Assembly: GCA_039545275.1 (NCBI GenBank)
Contig: BCHS01000009.1
Span: 62,001-126,000 of the forward strand
DNA length: 64,000 bases
DNA from: Pseudomicrostroma phylloplanum
Lineage: Eukaryota > Basidiomycota > Exobasidiomycetes > Microstromatales
Direction: 5' to 3'
In this document: in pieces, positions 40,914-53,222 of the stretch
Position numbering within the stretch: the stretch's first letter is position 1
Layout of the letters: each line of letters starts with the position of its first letter
Program-made: the position numbers and the translations under genes
Notes under the pieces: generated by a model
Seen by the model: the letters and a program-made list of their open reading frames with translations, nothing else
What the model was told of the DNA's origin: nothing
The model's database searches: none

Positions 40914-42178
40914 CGTCGAGCGCTGAGGCTACCGGCACTGCTAGAGCCGAGCTTGGAGAGGCGATGGGTGCGCAAAGGGGCCGATGACGTGAGCGTCCTG
41001 TCTCGAAGGGGAAATGCTGCTCATACCAGCTCCTGCGTCATGATGAGCCAGGGCGAGGGCGAGGGCGAGGGCCGGTAGCGGTCTTCTTCGGCTGTCGGAT
41101 GGCGTGGGATGCTCTGTGCGAGGCGTGGAAGACTCGACTTTCGACTGCCCTTCCGCCAGACTTGGCGCGAGTTGCATGCCTCCACCTTCTGTACGCTTGC
41201 AACACAAGGTCACGTGACCTACTCTATACCTGACCAGCGGTCACCTTGGTAGCTTCGACCCCTATAGCCACGCTCATCTCCATCACTATAACCATCTAGC
41301 ATCTTCGCCATTGTCACTTCTGCTTCCGAATATCATCCTCCTTTGACCCCATCGTCTATCGTTCTATCTGGAAAGCATGGGCTGGACAGTATCAAGAAGA
41401 CTACTGGGACCGCAAGCGCACCTCCCCCTCCAAGTCACTCGTCGCGCCAGAGGTGTCGTGGGCGTTGTGGGCCCATGATTCAGCTAGAGCCTTAAACAAT
41501 CGCAATGTGCGGTCATCAACAGCAGATTCTCACGAATGGCAACACTGAGCTAGGTCCAACGTCACTGAAGCTGATCCCTGTGCTCGGGCCCTCGACATTT
41601 CGCAGCTTGCCGTTCTGCCTCGAATCTAGCGGTGCCTCTCGAACTGACCTGCTCATTTCCGCTGCGAAAAGCGGCATCGTAATGGTCGTGCCAAGACGAA
41701 CACAGTCTGCAGGCCGCTCGAGTACCGAGGGCGGGGTCTTGAGCTTTCGGCTATGTTGCCGCTGCGCCCGTACAGCAGATCAAACTCGCGCGTTAATTGA
41801 GTCTCGAGCCCTGTCTGAATCGGGGAGTCGTCAGCGAGGGAGTAGGTCACGAGGTCTGTAGCTCATTGGGTCAGCAAAGGTCAGGAGAGCAGCAAGCAGG
41901 TCCGTGGGTAAGGCGACTTGCGCGTGGACGATGGCTTCCAGGCACTTGAAGCACAGAGACGCAGTTGATATTCTTCAGCAAGGTTCACCTCCCACCGCTG
42001 AGGACGAAACTGGCCAGACAGTCCGGTTGCTCTTCACCCTTCTGACGATTCAAGCTCAGCTCAGCGCGGGGAAATCGCAGTGCACTGGGTTGGTAGCGAG
42101 GCACCTCGGCAGAGGATCAGAGTCATAACCAATTCAACCGCGAATTCTGAATTCTAGACGCCGACTACGAACGCGGAG

Positions 42179-42211
42179 CGCCCGCCCTCGGTTCGGGCGC
42201 CGCGGCGGGCG
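42179..42211. repeat. GC-rich inverted repeat CGCCCGCC-N17-GGCGGGCG
   Basis: Perfect 8-bp arms (42179-42186 and 42204-42211) lie about 320-350 nt upstream of the sugar-porter ATG. A GC-box-like binding site or a hairpin is possible. Confidence 0.6.
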
Positions 42212-42395
42212 GAGTTGCCGGCCGATGTGCTTCTTCCCCAATCACCGCCTCGGCAATCTTGCAGAGACACTGTCCTTTTGCCCACCTTGTGTATGACGCG
42301 TTGTCTGGCCGCGCGGGGAATTGAATCTCCGCTGTGGGGTGTACTCCGCCTACCTTGCGTGTGTGTGCAGACTGACGGACAGATGAGCAACCAGG

Positions 42396-42403
42396 TATAT
42401 ATG
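42396..42403 (+). promoter_or_regulatory. TATA box of the sugar-porter gene
   Basis: TATATATG lies 131 nt upstream of the ATG at 42527, close to the 140-144 nt spacing seen at two other regulated genes in this window. Confidence 0.55.
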
Positions 42404-42526
42404 TATGCCCCAACTCTTCAGCTCATCCCCTCCGCCCCTCGAGAGTGTCCCTGATCGTCCCTGCTGACCCATACTGTCACATTGCTCGCACTTGCTACTC
42501 CCAGTCTCTTGACGGACCTCGTCTCG

Positions 42527-44622
42527 ATGAATCCCAATAGCACGCCTCACGCTGCACCCCCACTCGGCGGGACAGCCGAAGCTCATTCTTCCGTTGGCGG
42601 CCAGCCAAGCGCAGCATCCCCAGGCCAGCACCTCACCAATGCTGAACATGATGACAAGCACCTCTCCGGTAAGGAGGCATACGGCTACCACCGCACCGAT
42701 GACGCCTCGTCGCTCGACGGCGGTCGCGGCACCTCTGACCCTAGCCTGGTCCCCGGTGGGGCAAAAGGCAAGATCGTCAATCCTCTCTCGCACCTGTCAA
42801 AGGCCGAGCTCCTGGCGCAAGCCGACGCTTTCATCGCCGAAAAGGGTCTCGAAGAGCACAGCGACGTCATCAAGCGCGGAGCCCTCGTTGCGCAGAGCCC
42901 TGCTGCGTACGGATCGCTAGAGGAGCTGTCCACCGAAGAGAAGGATGCCATCACGTACGAATTGGGTCACAAGTGGAGCCATCCATTTACTCTCTACTTT
43001 ACCATTGTCACCTGTAGTATCGGAGCTGCGGTACAGGGATGGGATCAGACAGGGAGCAACGGAGCGAACCTATCCTTCCCAGCCGAATTTGGCATAGGCG
43101 ATTCCACCATTGCGAGAAACACGTACATCGGTGAGTCTGGGGGGTTCCAAGTAGGACATCTCTTCTTTCTCTTCACAGACCTCCTGACCTTCCGACCTTT
43201 GTCTGAATTCCCCTGCCATCCTTAGTCGGAGTGGTCAACGCGGCACCTTACCTGGCTTCGGCTTTTGTCGGATGCTGGCTCTCGGACCCGCTCAACAATT
43301 ACTTTGGTCGCCGAGGTTGCATCTTCATCACTGCGATCGTTCTCATTGCTACGCCGATCGGCTCTGGATTCACTCAAAGCTGGGAAGGACTCTTGGTCGC
43401 GCGACTTATCCTTGGTCTAGGCATGGGCGCCAAAGGATCCACTGTGCCCATCTTCGCTGCTGAGAATGCGCCCGCAACAATCAGAGGAGCTCTAGTCATG
43501 TCCTGGCAGCTTTGGACGGCGTTTGGTATCTTCCTAGGCTTTGCCGCCAATGTCATCGTCGCCGACACGGGCGCCATTGCTTGGCGACTGCAATTGGGGT
43601 CTGCGTTCATCCCAGCGCTGCCATTGGCCCTTGGAATCTGGTTCTGCCCCGAGTCTCCACGATGGCTCATGAAGAAGAACCGCTATCAACAAGCTTTCCG
43701 ATCGCTCTGTCGTCTGCGCCACAACAAGATCCAAGCCGCGCGAGATTTGTACTACATCCACACGATGCTCGTAGAAGAGGCAAAGATCATCAAGGGCGCT
43801 TCGTACCTCAGCCGAGCAGTGGAGCTCTTCACTCTCCCTCGAGTGAGGAGGGCCACGGTGGCATCAGGCATCGTCATGCTGGCGCAGCAGATGTGCGGAA
43901 TCAACATCATCGCCTTCTACTCGTCGACCATCTTTGTCAATGCGGGCTTCACCAGCCGACAGGCACTCTACGCCTCTCTGGGCTTCGGCGCGATCAACTT
44001 CGTATTCGCTTTCCCCGCCATTTTCACCATCGACACCTACGGACGACGCACGCTCTTGCTCTTCACTTTCCCCAACATGTGCTGGACTCTGCTCGTTGCA
44101 GGACTGGGTACGCTGCTCCCCACTGGATCGACAGCTCAGCTGGCCGTCGTAGCGACGTTCGTATACCTCTTCGCATGCTTTTACAGCCCGGGCGAGGGTC
44201 CCGTGCCTTTCACTTACTCGGCGGAGGTGTTTCCCTTGGCGCACCGAGAGATGGGCATGTCTTGGGCGGTGGCTACCTGCCTCTTCTGGGCTGCGGTCCT
44301 CTCGATCTTCCTTCCGCCAATGCTCGAGGCAATGAAGCCCGTCGGCGTCTTTGGATTCTATGCAGGGCTGAACGCCTTGGCGTTCTGCCTGATCTACCTC
44401 TTCTTGCCAGAGACCAAGCAAGCTACCCTGGAAGAATTGGATGGCGTCTTCTCGATCAAGCACTCCGCCTTTATCAAGTATCAATTCACTCAAGTCACGC
44501 CCTCGTGGTTCAAGCGCAACATTCTCTTCAAGAAGGGAGTTGCCCGTCCGCCTCCTCTTGTCGCCGTCGACGAGCATGTGGCAAGCGCGGCGGCAGACTA
44601 CGCCAAGAAGGGTCCGGCTTGA
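42527..44622 (+). CDS. MFS sugar porter with long N-terminal cytoplasmic domain
   Basis: Join 42527-43130, 43226-44622; one 95-nt intron (GTGAGT...CTTAG) joining NTYI to VGVVNAA; 666 aa. A hydrophilic N-terminus of about 160 residues carries the block [17 protein letters not shown]...GALVAQSP, which recurs in a distinct fungal sugar-porter group. Helix 1 contains [17 protein letters not shown]. Sugar-porter motifs include [80 protein letters not shown] and [11 protein letters not shown]. It is a probable H+:sugar or polyol symporter of the plasma membrane; the substrate is unknown. The neighbouring oxidoreductases at 49-52 kb may act on the imported compound. Confidence 0.88.
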
Positions 44623-47064
44623 GCGACTGCGGAAAGGGGTGGCGCAGGAGCAGGAAGCAGGCGCGTTCAGGTGGGCCGCCGTCGTCGTGTACTGGCGAAT
44701 TGGCCAGCCCGAGAAGGTACGCAGTACGAATACCATGCTCTTTTGATCATTCCACGCACGACCTCTCTTGCATTCTGACCCTTGCTCGCCAGACGCGTAC
44801 AAGTGGGCCGCCAGGAACACCTGCTTTGGGAAGCGAGGCTGACTGCGCGCGAGTCGTGAAGCACTGACACTTGACGACCCTGCGACAGAGGTAATGATCA
44901 CTTAGACATACTAAATCGCGCTGCCTGGCAAGCGCCTGCCTTTGTGAATGCGGGGATGTGCTGATCGACCGCCCTCAATGAGCTCTGTAGCGTGCAGCTA
45001 TCTCGAACCAATAGAGTACGACGACTGTCGAGGTAAGCAGCGCATAGGTTGTACCGTTGTGTCATCGCAGGCATGCTCCAGGCTCACGAAGTGTGGACTG
45101 GTTGCCATTCATTCGAGCACGTCGTGTCATTGTCATTGTATTCAGATGAGCTCGGGCGTGTACGCAGATGCCATGATTTTCGAGTCAGGCCCCTATGCAT
45201 ACCTGGTAACGAGCTGGCGGGTACAGGAGTGGGGTTCGAGGCACAGAGTTGGGGGTCTAGAATAGCTGCCATTGCGTAATGCTGCTAGAGGTTGACATGT
45301 AGTCAATCCCGTAGCCCTTGAAAACTTCAGCGCATAGTCTGGGCTGATCTGATCTAGCTGGGAGAGACGTGGGTTTGCTCACATCAGCTACTGGTAGAAG
45401 GGAAGCAGCTCATCTGTAGGGCACTTTACCCCCACAGAAGATCGTTGTCCTGGCGGGACATTGGCAGCTGTTCAAAATCCGCGGTCTTTGTGATCCCATC
45501 GCTCGAGCCCAGCTCGAGCCTTGTTCTGCTCCCAATGCGCTTCACATAGCGATGGGAAGCCCTAGGATGTCCTGTTCCCCCATACATAGCGCTTTTCCCT
45601 TCGTTGTGATCAGGAAGCGAGCACTAAAAGCTTGCTATGTGATCCTCGTTGGTGGGGTCTGCGAAGTCAGCGGGGGCGGTGTAGCCAAAGTACGTGCAAA
45701 GGCTCTAGCACGAGGGCTGGTACGCTCAGCAGCAGTCGATGTAGCCATTGACACGGGCAGCAGGAGTGGGTGTAGCATCACGAGGCAGGCAATGTAGGAG
45801 GTACGCGGATAGCACAGGGATCAGCCTGAGCACCTTCGCGAGCAACAGAATGCTCATTGATGATGTCCAGCGTGAGACGGCGGTCACCGGAACTTCATCA
45901 AGGTCAGCGCACGGGACCTTAGGCCGGGTCTGACCGATGGCGGCAGTATATTGATTTGTCCGCGACGAGGGCGTGGTGTGCCTGCGGTCCGCCCTGCCCC
46001 GCTTTCCACGAGCAGCAGCAGTCGGAACCGTCTCCTCCTCGTCCCCACCCTGCCGTCGCCATTCCTCGAGACGCATTAGCAGCTCCTCACCACCACCACC
46101 AGCAACAGCACGCGGAGCTCCCTGACGTCGTGGAGCTCAGCCTTAAACGGGCGACGGGTGGTCTCCGCCGGAGTGTCACAGCCGTTGCAGCTTTCGAGCC
46201 AAGGCAGGGTCACATGTGATCGTCAGCTCTGGGAGCTTAGAGGGGTCGACCGAGTCTGCCAAGGATGAGCCTCAGTGGCAGCCAGGTCGCCAGAGGTCAA
46301 ATCTATCCTGATATCCACTCTGTGTTCTACTTCTCTCTTTCCTCACCACCGAATATGATCCATTACCCTAGCGGTTCAAAGCGCACCATCATGCGCTTGT
46401 GTTTCCAGTCGAACGCTCAGGGCTATATGGTCGCTATAGCACCCTCCCGTCTCAGGTCCCAATCGAGCCATTAAGGACCCCCAAATACCACAGCTTCCTC
46501 CTTTCAATGGTCTTCCTTGATCCTTTCCACTTGCGCTCTGAGAAGCCTCGTGCTGGATGGCACCAGGCGGTGATGAAGTTGTCAGTAGCGGAACAGTGCT
46601 CTCCCCCACCTTGTGTGAGCATAGACGCCTACCTGATAGGCTGCAGTGCCAGTAACGCTATAGCTCCCTGTGCCCGGCCACGGTCTCCAGATCCTCAGGG
46701 CTTACCGGCCTGCCCCAGACCTAGGAAAGAGGCGAGCCGTACCTAGGTTGGCATGCGAGGAGGGAAAAAGTAGTGGTGCACCGCTCCTGAAATCCCCCAG
46801 TCGGTAAGCAATTCGGCAACAACGAGACTTTTCTTTGCCGCACACTCAGTGCTGAACGATGATTGTACTATATAGCGACAAGCTCCATTACCTGAACATT
46901 GAACGCTTAGCGCGCCGCCGTCTTTCTCCCTTCGCCTGCGTATCGGTACGGCGTCCGCACGGGCGTAAGTAGCGGCCGCCGGTACCTGACAGCCGCGTAC
47001 ATTCTCCTACTCCTTCCTTTCCGTACAGTCCTCCCTATACTGCCCTCCCTTCCGTCCTTCTCCT
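44623..47064. other. Longest gene-free region, about 2.4 kb
   Basis: No coding gene supported on either strand. Short frames (for example 45726-46076 minus) lack domains and splice-compatible extensions. A repeated AGCTCGAGCC string is seen near 45503-45520. No tRNA-like clover leaf or transposon terminus was recognised. It may hold a non-coding RNA, a decayed gene or regulatory DNA for the flanking genes. Confidence 0.5.
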
Positions 47065-48619
47065 TCACTCCAGATCAGCATACACCACCTTGACACACTT
47101 GTACAGAAGCTCCTTCCATTGCGGGTCCGAATATGGTAGGATCTGTGTAGCCAGCATGACCTGAGAAAGAGGGTGGGGAGGAGCGCGTCAGTCTTTGTCT
47201 TGTATCTCAAGCCGTGTCTCCTCATCGTCGAATCTTCCCTCCGACCACATTCGCGCCTCTACGTGGCCCAGGCATACTCACGGCGATCTCCTTCGTAGGA
47301 TCAACAAAGTAGAACAGACAAGTGATCCCACTCCAAAAGACGGACCCCTCCGTCACGCCAGCCTCTGTCCCCTTTGGCAGGTACGCCAAGCCCGTCGTGT
47401 GCTGCAGGTTGACATACCCGCCCTTGGGCGCGACGACTGCTTCGTCCTCGAGGGTCTTTACGAGTCCCTTTGTCTGCGCATCCGAGAGGTGTGGTGTGAA
47501 GAGCTGGCGAGAGATGGAAGGATTGATGAAGAGGCCCGAAGGGATGGAGAGCTTCTCTGCCTCTGCTGGAGAAGCAGGGTACTTGGAGAGGGAGAGAAGG
47601 AAGGAGAGGTACCGTCCGTAGTCTTCAGATGAGACAACAAAGGTGATTGGTATCAGCTCATGCCCTGGCTCGCGATCGCGCCGGCCACCCTACTCACCCT
47701 CAATTGTACTGACGAGCCCTGCCCCTCCACTGGCTACGTCTGGTGCAGCTGCTCCTTCTCCAGCCCAGATCGCTCCCGCTGGCCGCGGGTACTGCTTCGT
47801 CACAGGCACAAGCGAGCCGTCCTCCTCTCTCCAATGAATCTCCATACCGTGCTTGGAGGTGTACATTGCCTTGGCATCGTCCGAGATCCCTTCAGCTGCT
47901 GCACTCGAGGCTACGAGATCCTTGGGAGTGAAAGTCGACCTCTTCATACCCAGTGGGTCGAAGATCCTCTTCTGAGCAAACTCTGAAAAGGTAGTCCCAT
48001 CATCCAGCAGTCGCTCGATGAGCAGTACAGCCCAGTCCAGGCCGAAACCATAGCTCCAACCCTCTCCTGGCTGGAAGAGGAGAGGGAGATCGATGAAAGC
48101 AGCTTTGGTGAGTGAGAAGGCGGAAGGCTGACCCCTCTTCTCCGCCCAGGCGTGCAAGCCTGCCTCCTTGAAAGGGTACGTAGAACCAGACGTGTGGTCT
48201 AACAGCATCCGAATGGTAATGTCCTTGTCCTTGTGTACAGGTTCGATCTCGCCTGTGCTGGTGTTCAGCACACCGTTGGCCTTCATCTGTGGGATATAAG
48301 GATCAACAGAATCATCGAGACTCTTGATCTTGCCCTCCTGCATGAGCAGCAGGATGGAAATGGCAACAATGGACTTTGTGCAAGAGGCAATGTAGAGCAG
48401 CGTCCTGGGTGTCACTGGACCGCGAGTATCATCGGAGTAGCCGATAGTAGCATTGCGAGCTCCTTTTGCATCGAGGAACAGCGGGGCATTGGGGTTCGTG
48501 GAGCTGACGGTGAGAAAGGTACCTGGCAGTCGAGGATTCGGGCAGGCAGTGTACTCCTCCAGCAGACCGGCGAGTTCAGCAACTGCATTTGCAGAAAGGG
48601 CAGGTGTCTTTGCAGCCAT
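47065..48619 (-). CDS. Serine beta-lactamase-fold esterase/transesterase family protein
   Basis: Join 47698-48619, 47282-47622, 47065-47160 on the minus strand; 452 aa; introns of 75 and 121 nt. The Ser-x-x-Lys motif is SCTK (Ser near residue 79, in LLYIASCTKSIVA). The second motif is the Tyr in PGEGWSYGFGLDWA, followed by DPLGMKRSTF and later HTTGLAYLP. This pattern fits the class-C beta-lactamase/EstB/LovD family (Pfam Beta-lactamase), which in fungi hydrolyses esters or transfers acyl groups, rather than true beta-lactamases. No signal peptide, so probably intracellular. The gene lies head-behind-tail with the oxidoreductase gene at 48965, whose stop is 345 bp upstream of this start. Confidence 0.85.
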
Positions 48620-48964
48620 GTTGGGAGATCGTCGGGAACTATCAGCGGGGCGAGTCAGCTGGTTCTGGGTATGTGTAAGCAAGGAAGGTAGCACAACGGC
48701 TACCGGATCTGCGGGCCATGGACTGACTGACTACCCTTCGGCCCGAAGCCAGCCTCCACAGAAAAGGCGGGAAAGCCGGCGATTCGGCAGTCGACTCCGC
48801 TCCTGTGCACAAGCCCACTTTCACAGCTTATGTCCGGGGCCCCCTTCTACGCGGTGCAGAGGTGGAAGAAGAAGGCAATGCGAAAGATCACGGATCAAAG
48901 CTGGATTCTGACGTCTATGTCTAATCAGTGAATGTCAAGGTGGACATCTATGCTCTACAAAAGT
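48620..48964. other. Short intergenic region
   Basis: This is the promoter of the beta-lactamase-family gene and the 3' flank of the oxidoreductase gene. Nothing specific seen. Confidence 0.45.
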
Positions 48965-50437
48965 CTATGAAAAGCCGTTGGTGGCACTCCCATTCTGAGC
49001 AGTGCCCTTGTTCCTCCGCCGCGTCTCTTCGCTAGCCCTCCTGATTGCCCAGGTCAGCCTGTACGTCTGCAATGCGTCTGTCCAGCTACTCAGCGGCGGA
49101 CGGTCGCTTTGCCCATCCAACGCGTCTATGATGGTCTGGAATTGTGTTGCGAAAGGATCTTCGTTTGGGTATTCGATGATAGCTACCCAAGAGAAGCACG
49201 CATTTGTAAGCCAGGCTGGTGGACTCAAGGAGCAGGGCCGCGGCAGATTACTCACTGTCATCATTGGATGCTGGTGAGCGAATTGTCAGCGTTGGGCACG
49301 AGGAGTAGGCCTCTTGCAGTTTGAAGCGCCAGCCATCGGCTAGGATCTCGATTTCTGTGGAATACTCAGCTCCTGAGAGAAGGTAGCGTGCTGATGTGTC
49401 AGCGAGGCTCCGCCAAAAGTGCAATCCGTTATGCTGCTTACTCACCTTGCAAAGCCACACCATGCGTCAGAGTTGCCACTGTCCCTCTTTGGTGCTTCCA
49501 AAAGGCCGTGGTAAGCCTGGGTATCCTCTGTTCCTCCTCCACCAAGCTCTCGTCGAAGCCCTGCGCCCCCAAAACACCGGCCTCCTCATCCCACTCCACG
49601 CTCGAAGCCTGGACCGTGTCCATGACCACGTCATTCCCTGCATCGCTGCCGGCGAGAAAGCGGACCAGGTCGACGAAGTGCGTGGCCTGCTCCACTACAG
49701 GTCCACCCCAGATGCTCTTGGTCCACCACTGGATATTGACCGCCAGGGGGTAGGCCATGAAGTACCTCGCGCTGACGCACATGGGCACAAGATTATGTTC
49801 TGCCAGGACCGACCGGATCTTTGCCACGGGGGAGAGGTACCTGAGCATATACCCCACTGAGAGGACAGATGGCTTGGCCTGCCACTCCCTGAGCTTCGCA
49901 GCGACCGTCTCTAGATCGACCTGAGCCGGGTCGGAGGAAGAAATGGGCTTCTCGATCAGGAGGCCTCGTACGTCTGGGAAGTGCTTCAGCAGCTGCAAGT
50001 CGAGGTCTTTGCCCTTCAGAGTAGTGCCACGAAAAGGCGGAGGACACCCATTGACGATCAGTGTGATCGCATGTGCCTCAAGAGCAGCAGCAGCATGCAA
50101 AACATTGGCAAAGACTGTCGCTCCCGCCCATGCCGCGTGTGTCTTTGGATTGACCAGCTTGGCTGCGATTTGGGATTCTGCTCGAGACAGGTTTGGGTCC
50201 ACCACGCCGAGGACGTGCAGTCGCGGACCGAGGATCTTCTCAAGGCGGATACTGTGATTCCACGGGCCCTCACCACAGCCTGTAGTGTAGACGAGGAGGT
50301 AAATGAGGTCAGCCAGGGGCACTAGGGAAGCCCGGCTTATCTGTACATTCGGCAACCTCTTCTCTGCCCTCACCAAAGTTGATATCGCCGGCCCCGATGA
50401 AGAGGACCTTGACGATTGACGAGTCGGCTACAGTCAT
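48965..50437 (-). CDS. Gfo/Idh/MocA-family NAD(P)-dependent oxidoreductase
   Basis: Join 50374-50437, 49446-50279, 49256-49372, 48965-49182 on the minus strand; 410 aa; introns of 94, 73 and 73 nt, all phase 1. The small first exon supplies the start and the Rossmann loop IGAGDINFG, followed after the junction by CGEGPWNHSIRLEKILGPRL. Family marks are VLGVVDPNLSRA, the conserved LLIEKPIS motif with the catalytic-type Lys, and SVGYMLRYLSPVAKIR. The C-terminal sheet includes VEQATHFVDLVRFLAG. The family oxidises or reduces sugars and cyclitols with NAD(P), or acts as a sensor (Gal80). The intact EKP motif argues for catalysis. It is divergent from an SDR gene with a shared 337-bp promoter. Confidence 0.88.
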
Positions 50438-50774
50438 GTTGAAAGACTGTACTGTGTCGATCGTCTATCACAACAGAGACGGAGCAATGGTATCCTGTTC
50501 ACTCGACCAATATCCGTCCTCATGTGCTAAGAATGCCAGGCCTCCGGAAAGACTTCGGCGGTCAAAGATCACCGAGAAGAGACCGAGGGCGTCCTGACTG
50601 CCGGACTGCCTTGCCTGCGTGGGGCTCGTGCGGGGGTGGAGACTCCGAAATCGCTCCACTCGGAGATCTTCCCTTGGCCTGGATTGTTCTAGCCGCTCAC
50701 CTCTTTCGCCTAACCTCACCTGAACGACCTGTCCATCCATCCCCTCCTCTCTCTCTCACATCCACTCGCCCAAG
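50438..50774. promoter_or_regulatory. Bidirectional promoter, Gfo/Idh/MocA and SDR genes
   Basis: The 337-bp gap holds the inverted repeat CTCCGA (50643-50648)-N11-TCGGAG (50660-50665), an everted CCG/CGG arrangement that a Zn2Cys6 dimer could bind. No TATA box is obvious. Confidence 0.55.
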
Positions 50775-51927
<1,153 letters not shown>

Positions 51928-52085
51928 TGTCAATGTGTGATACCTCCTGCACTTTTGCTTCCTGCCACGCGCGATGCTGATGCGTGTGTACCTCATTGTC
52001 TGGACTGGTATATGGGGGTGGGTTACGAGCAGCAACAGAACGTCACCCCGCGACCACTTGTCTTTCTGCAATCGTGATCTGGTGT

Positions 52086-52564
52086 CTATTGCTCAAAGTC
52101 GTATATGAAAATGTCTGACAGCATCTCCTTGGCCCGTGCCTGTGGGTAAATTCGATACGTCAGTGAAGTGCTTTTTGAACCTCCTTCTCGCCCACTGCCT
52201 GCAGCTCGTGATGCTCTACTTACCCCGAATGCGACGTGAACTGGGTCCTTCTCTAAGTAGTACTGCACATCTTCTTTTGAAGCGAATGTCACGATAAAGA
52301 GGTGCTGCGTGCGTTACCCAGGCAGTAGTTGTCAGCCGCAGAGCCTTACCAGGTTCAATGAGCACCTCCGCTCACCTCGAAGCCCTTGCCGGCTCCCTCT
52401 GGACTAATATTGCCCTCTCCCAGCTTGAAGTCGAGGATGTAGGGCTTACCCTGCTCATTGACACATTGCGTCTTGAGCGCCTTGAGGCTCTTCACCAGCT
52501 CGCCCTTCTCCGAGTCTGTGACCTCGGGGCGATAGGTGAAGGCTACGACGTGTATGTACGACAT
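52086..52564 (-). CDS. Dabb (stress-responsive A/B barrel) domain protein
   Basis: Join 52376-52564, 52224-52304, 52086-52139 on the minus strand; 107 aa; introns of 71 and 84 nt; all phase 0. The whole protein is one dimeric alpha/beta barrel domain: MSYIHVVAFTYRPEV, the ELVKSLKALK helix, HLFIVTFASKEDVQYYLEKDPVHVAFG with the conserved His, and IFIYDFEQ at the end. Dabb proteins include plant stress proteins and polyketide cyclases; fungal stand-alone members are mostly uncharacterised. An upstream in-frame ATG at 52633 would add 23 residues; the family length favours 52564. It lies 158 bp from the SDR stop, convergent with it. Confidence 0.9.
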
Positions 52565-53222
52565 GGCTGGTTCCTCCGTAGCAGCAAATGGTAGTGTGGA
52601 GGTAGTCAGCCTACCGGCGTGTGTGTGTGTCATGCTGAACCCTGATGCGCCGCCGTCCGTTCCGCCTTGCCCTTGCCGCGTCTCCCGTTCCGCTCCTTTG
52701 CCCGTGGGACTCCAACACTGTGCGAGTGTGGGTCAAGTCGAGGCTTCTGCGCGTCGCGCCTCGCGCCCAAATGGCAAAGCGACGGCGGCGGCGCATCACG
52801 CCCCCACCCACCCAATGTCTTCCGGTCTACCACCGCCCACACCATTTCACCCTTCACCTCTTCCTTCTGCCCCATCCTCGGCTGTCCTCTTTTTTTCGCT
52901 TTCCTTGCCCTCACCGGTCTCTAACTAAGCTCATCCAGTAGTCGGAGCATCAGATCTGACGTCTTGAAGCAACCTTGCAAGTGCTCGATACTGCTCTGTC
53001 TCCGCACCCGATATCGCACAAGCTCAAGGGCCACGGCTTCAAGCGAACGCTTGAATCCCACCTTGCACGAACCGCTACTATCCACTTGAGCTTGAGCTCT
53101 ACCAACGGACTCTCTTCCTATCGCAACATCACCGATAGCATCGCCGCGCTCTCGCTCGCCAAGCTCGACTGTCAGTGGTGTCAGTCAGCCAGGCCACTCG
53201 TGCACGCCTCGCTTACAGCATA
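52565..53222. promoter_or_regulatory. Divergent promoter region, Dabb gene / APSES factor gene
   Basis: 658 bp, pyrimidine-rich on the plus strand toward 53222. No ACGCGT (MCB) box was seen, so cell-cycle autoregulation of the APSES gene is not indicated. Confidence 0.45.

Larger units (their letters stand above)
40914..42526. other. Intergenic region of about 1.6 kb
   Basis: No gene supported. The left part is the promoter of the RS-protein gene. The right part is the promoter of the sugar porter, with a GC-rich dyad and TATA box listed separately. Short open frames at 41505-41861 and 41904-42128 lack domains and splice partners. Confidence 0.45.

Noticed and set aside
42312..42332. Stem-loop GCGGGG-AATTGAAT-CTCCGC resembling a tRNA T-arm
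   Set aside because: The T-loop consensus TTCRANY does not fit on either strand with a 5-bp stem, and no acceptor or anticodon arm is present.
43512..44867. Plus-strand frame (451 codons) overlapping the sugar porter
   Set aside because: Out-of-frame shadow of the porter's second exon with Arg/His/Ser-rich composition.
45726..46076. Minus-strand 116-codon frame in the 2.4-kb gap
   Set aside because: No domain, no splice-compatible extension and ordinary length for chance in GC-rich DNA.
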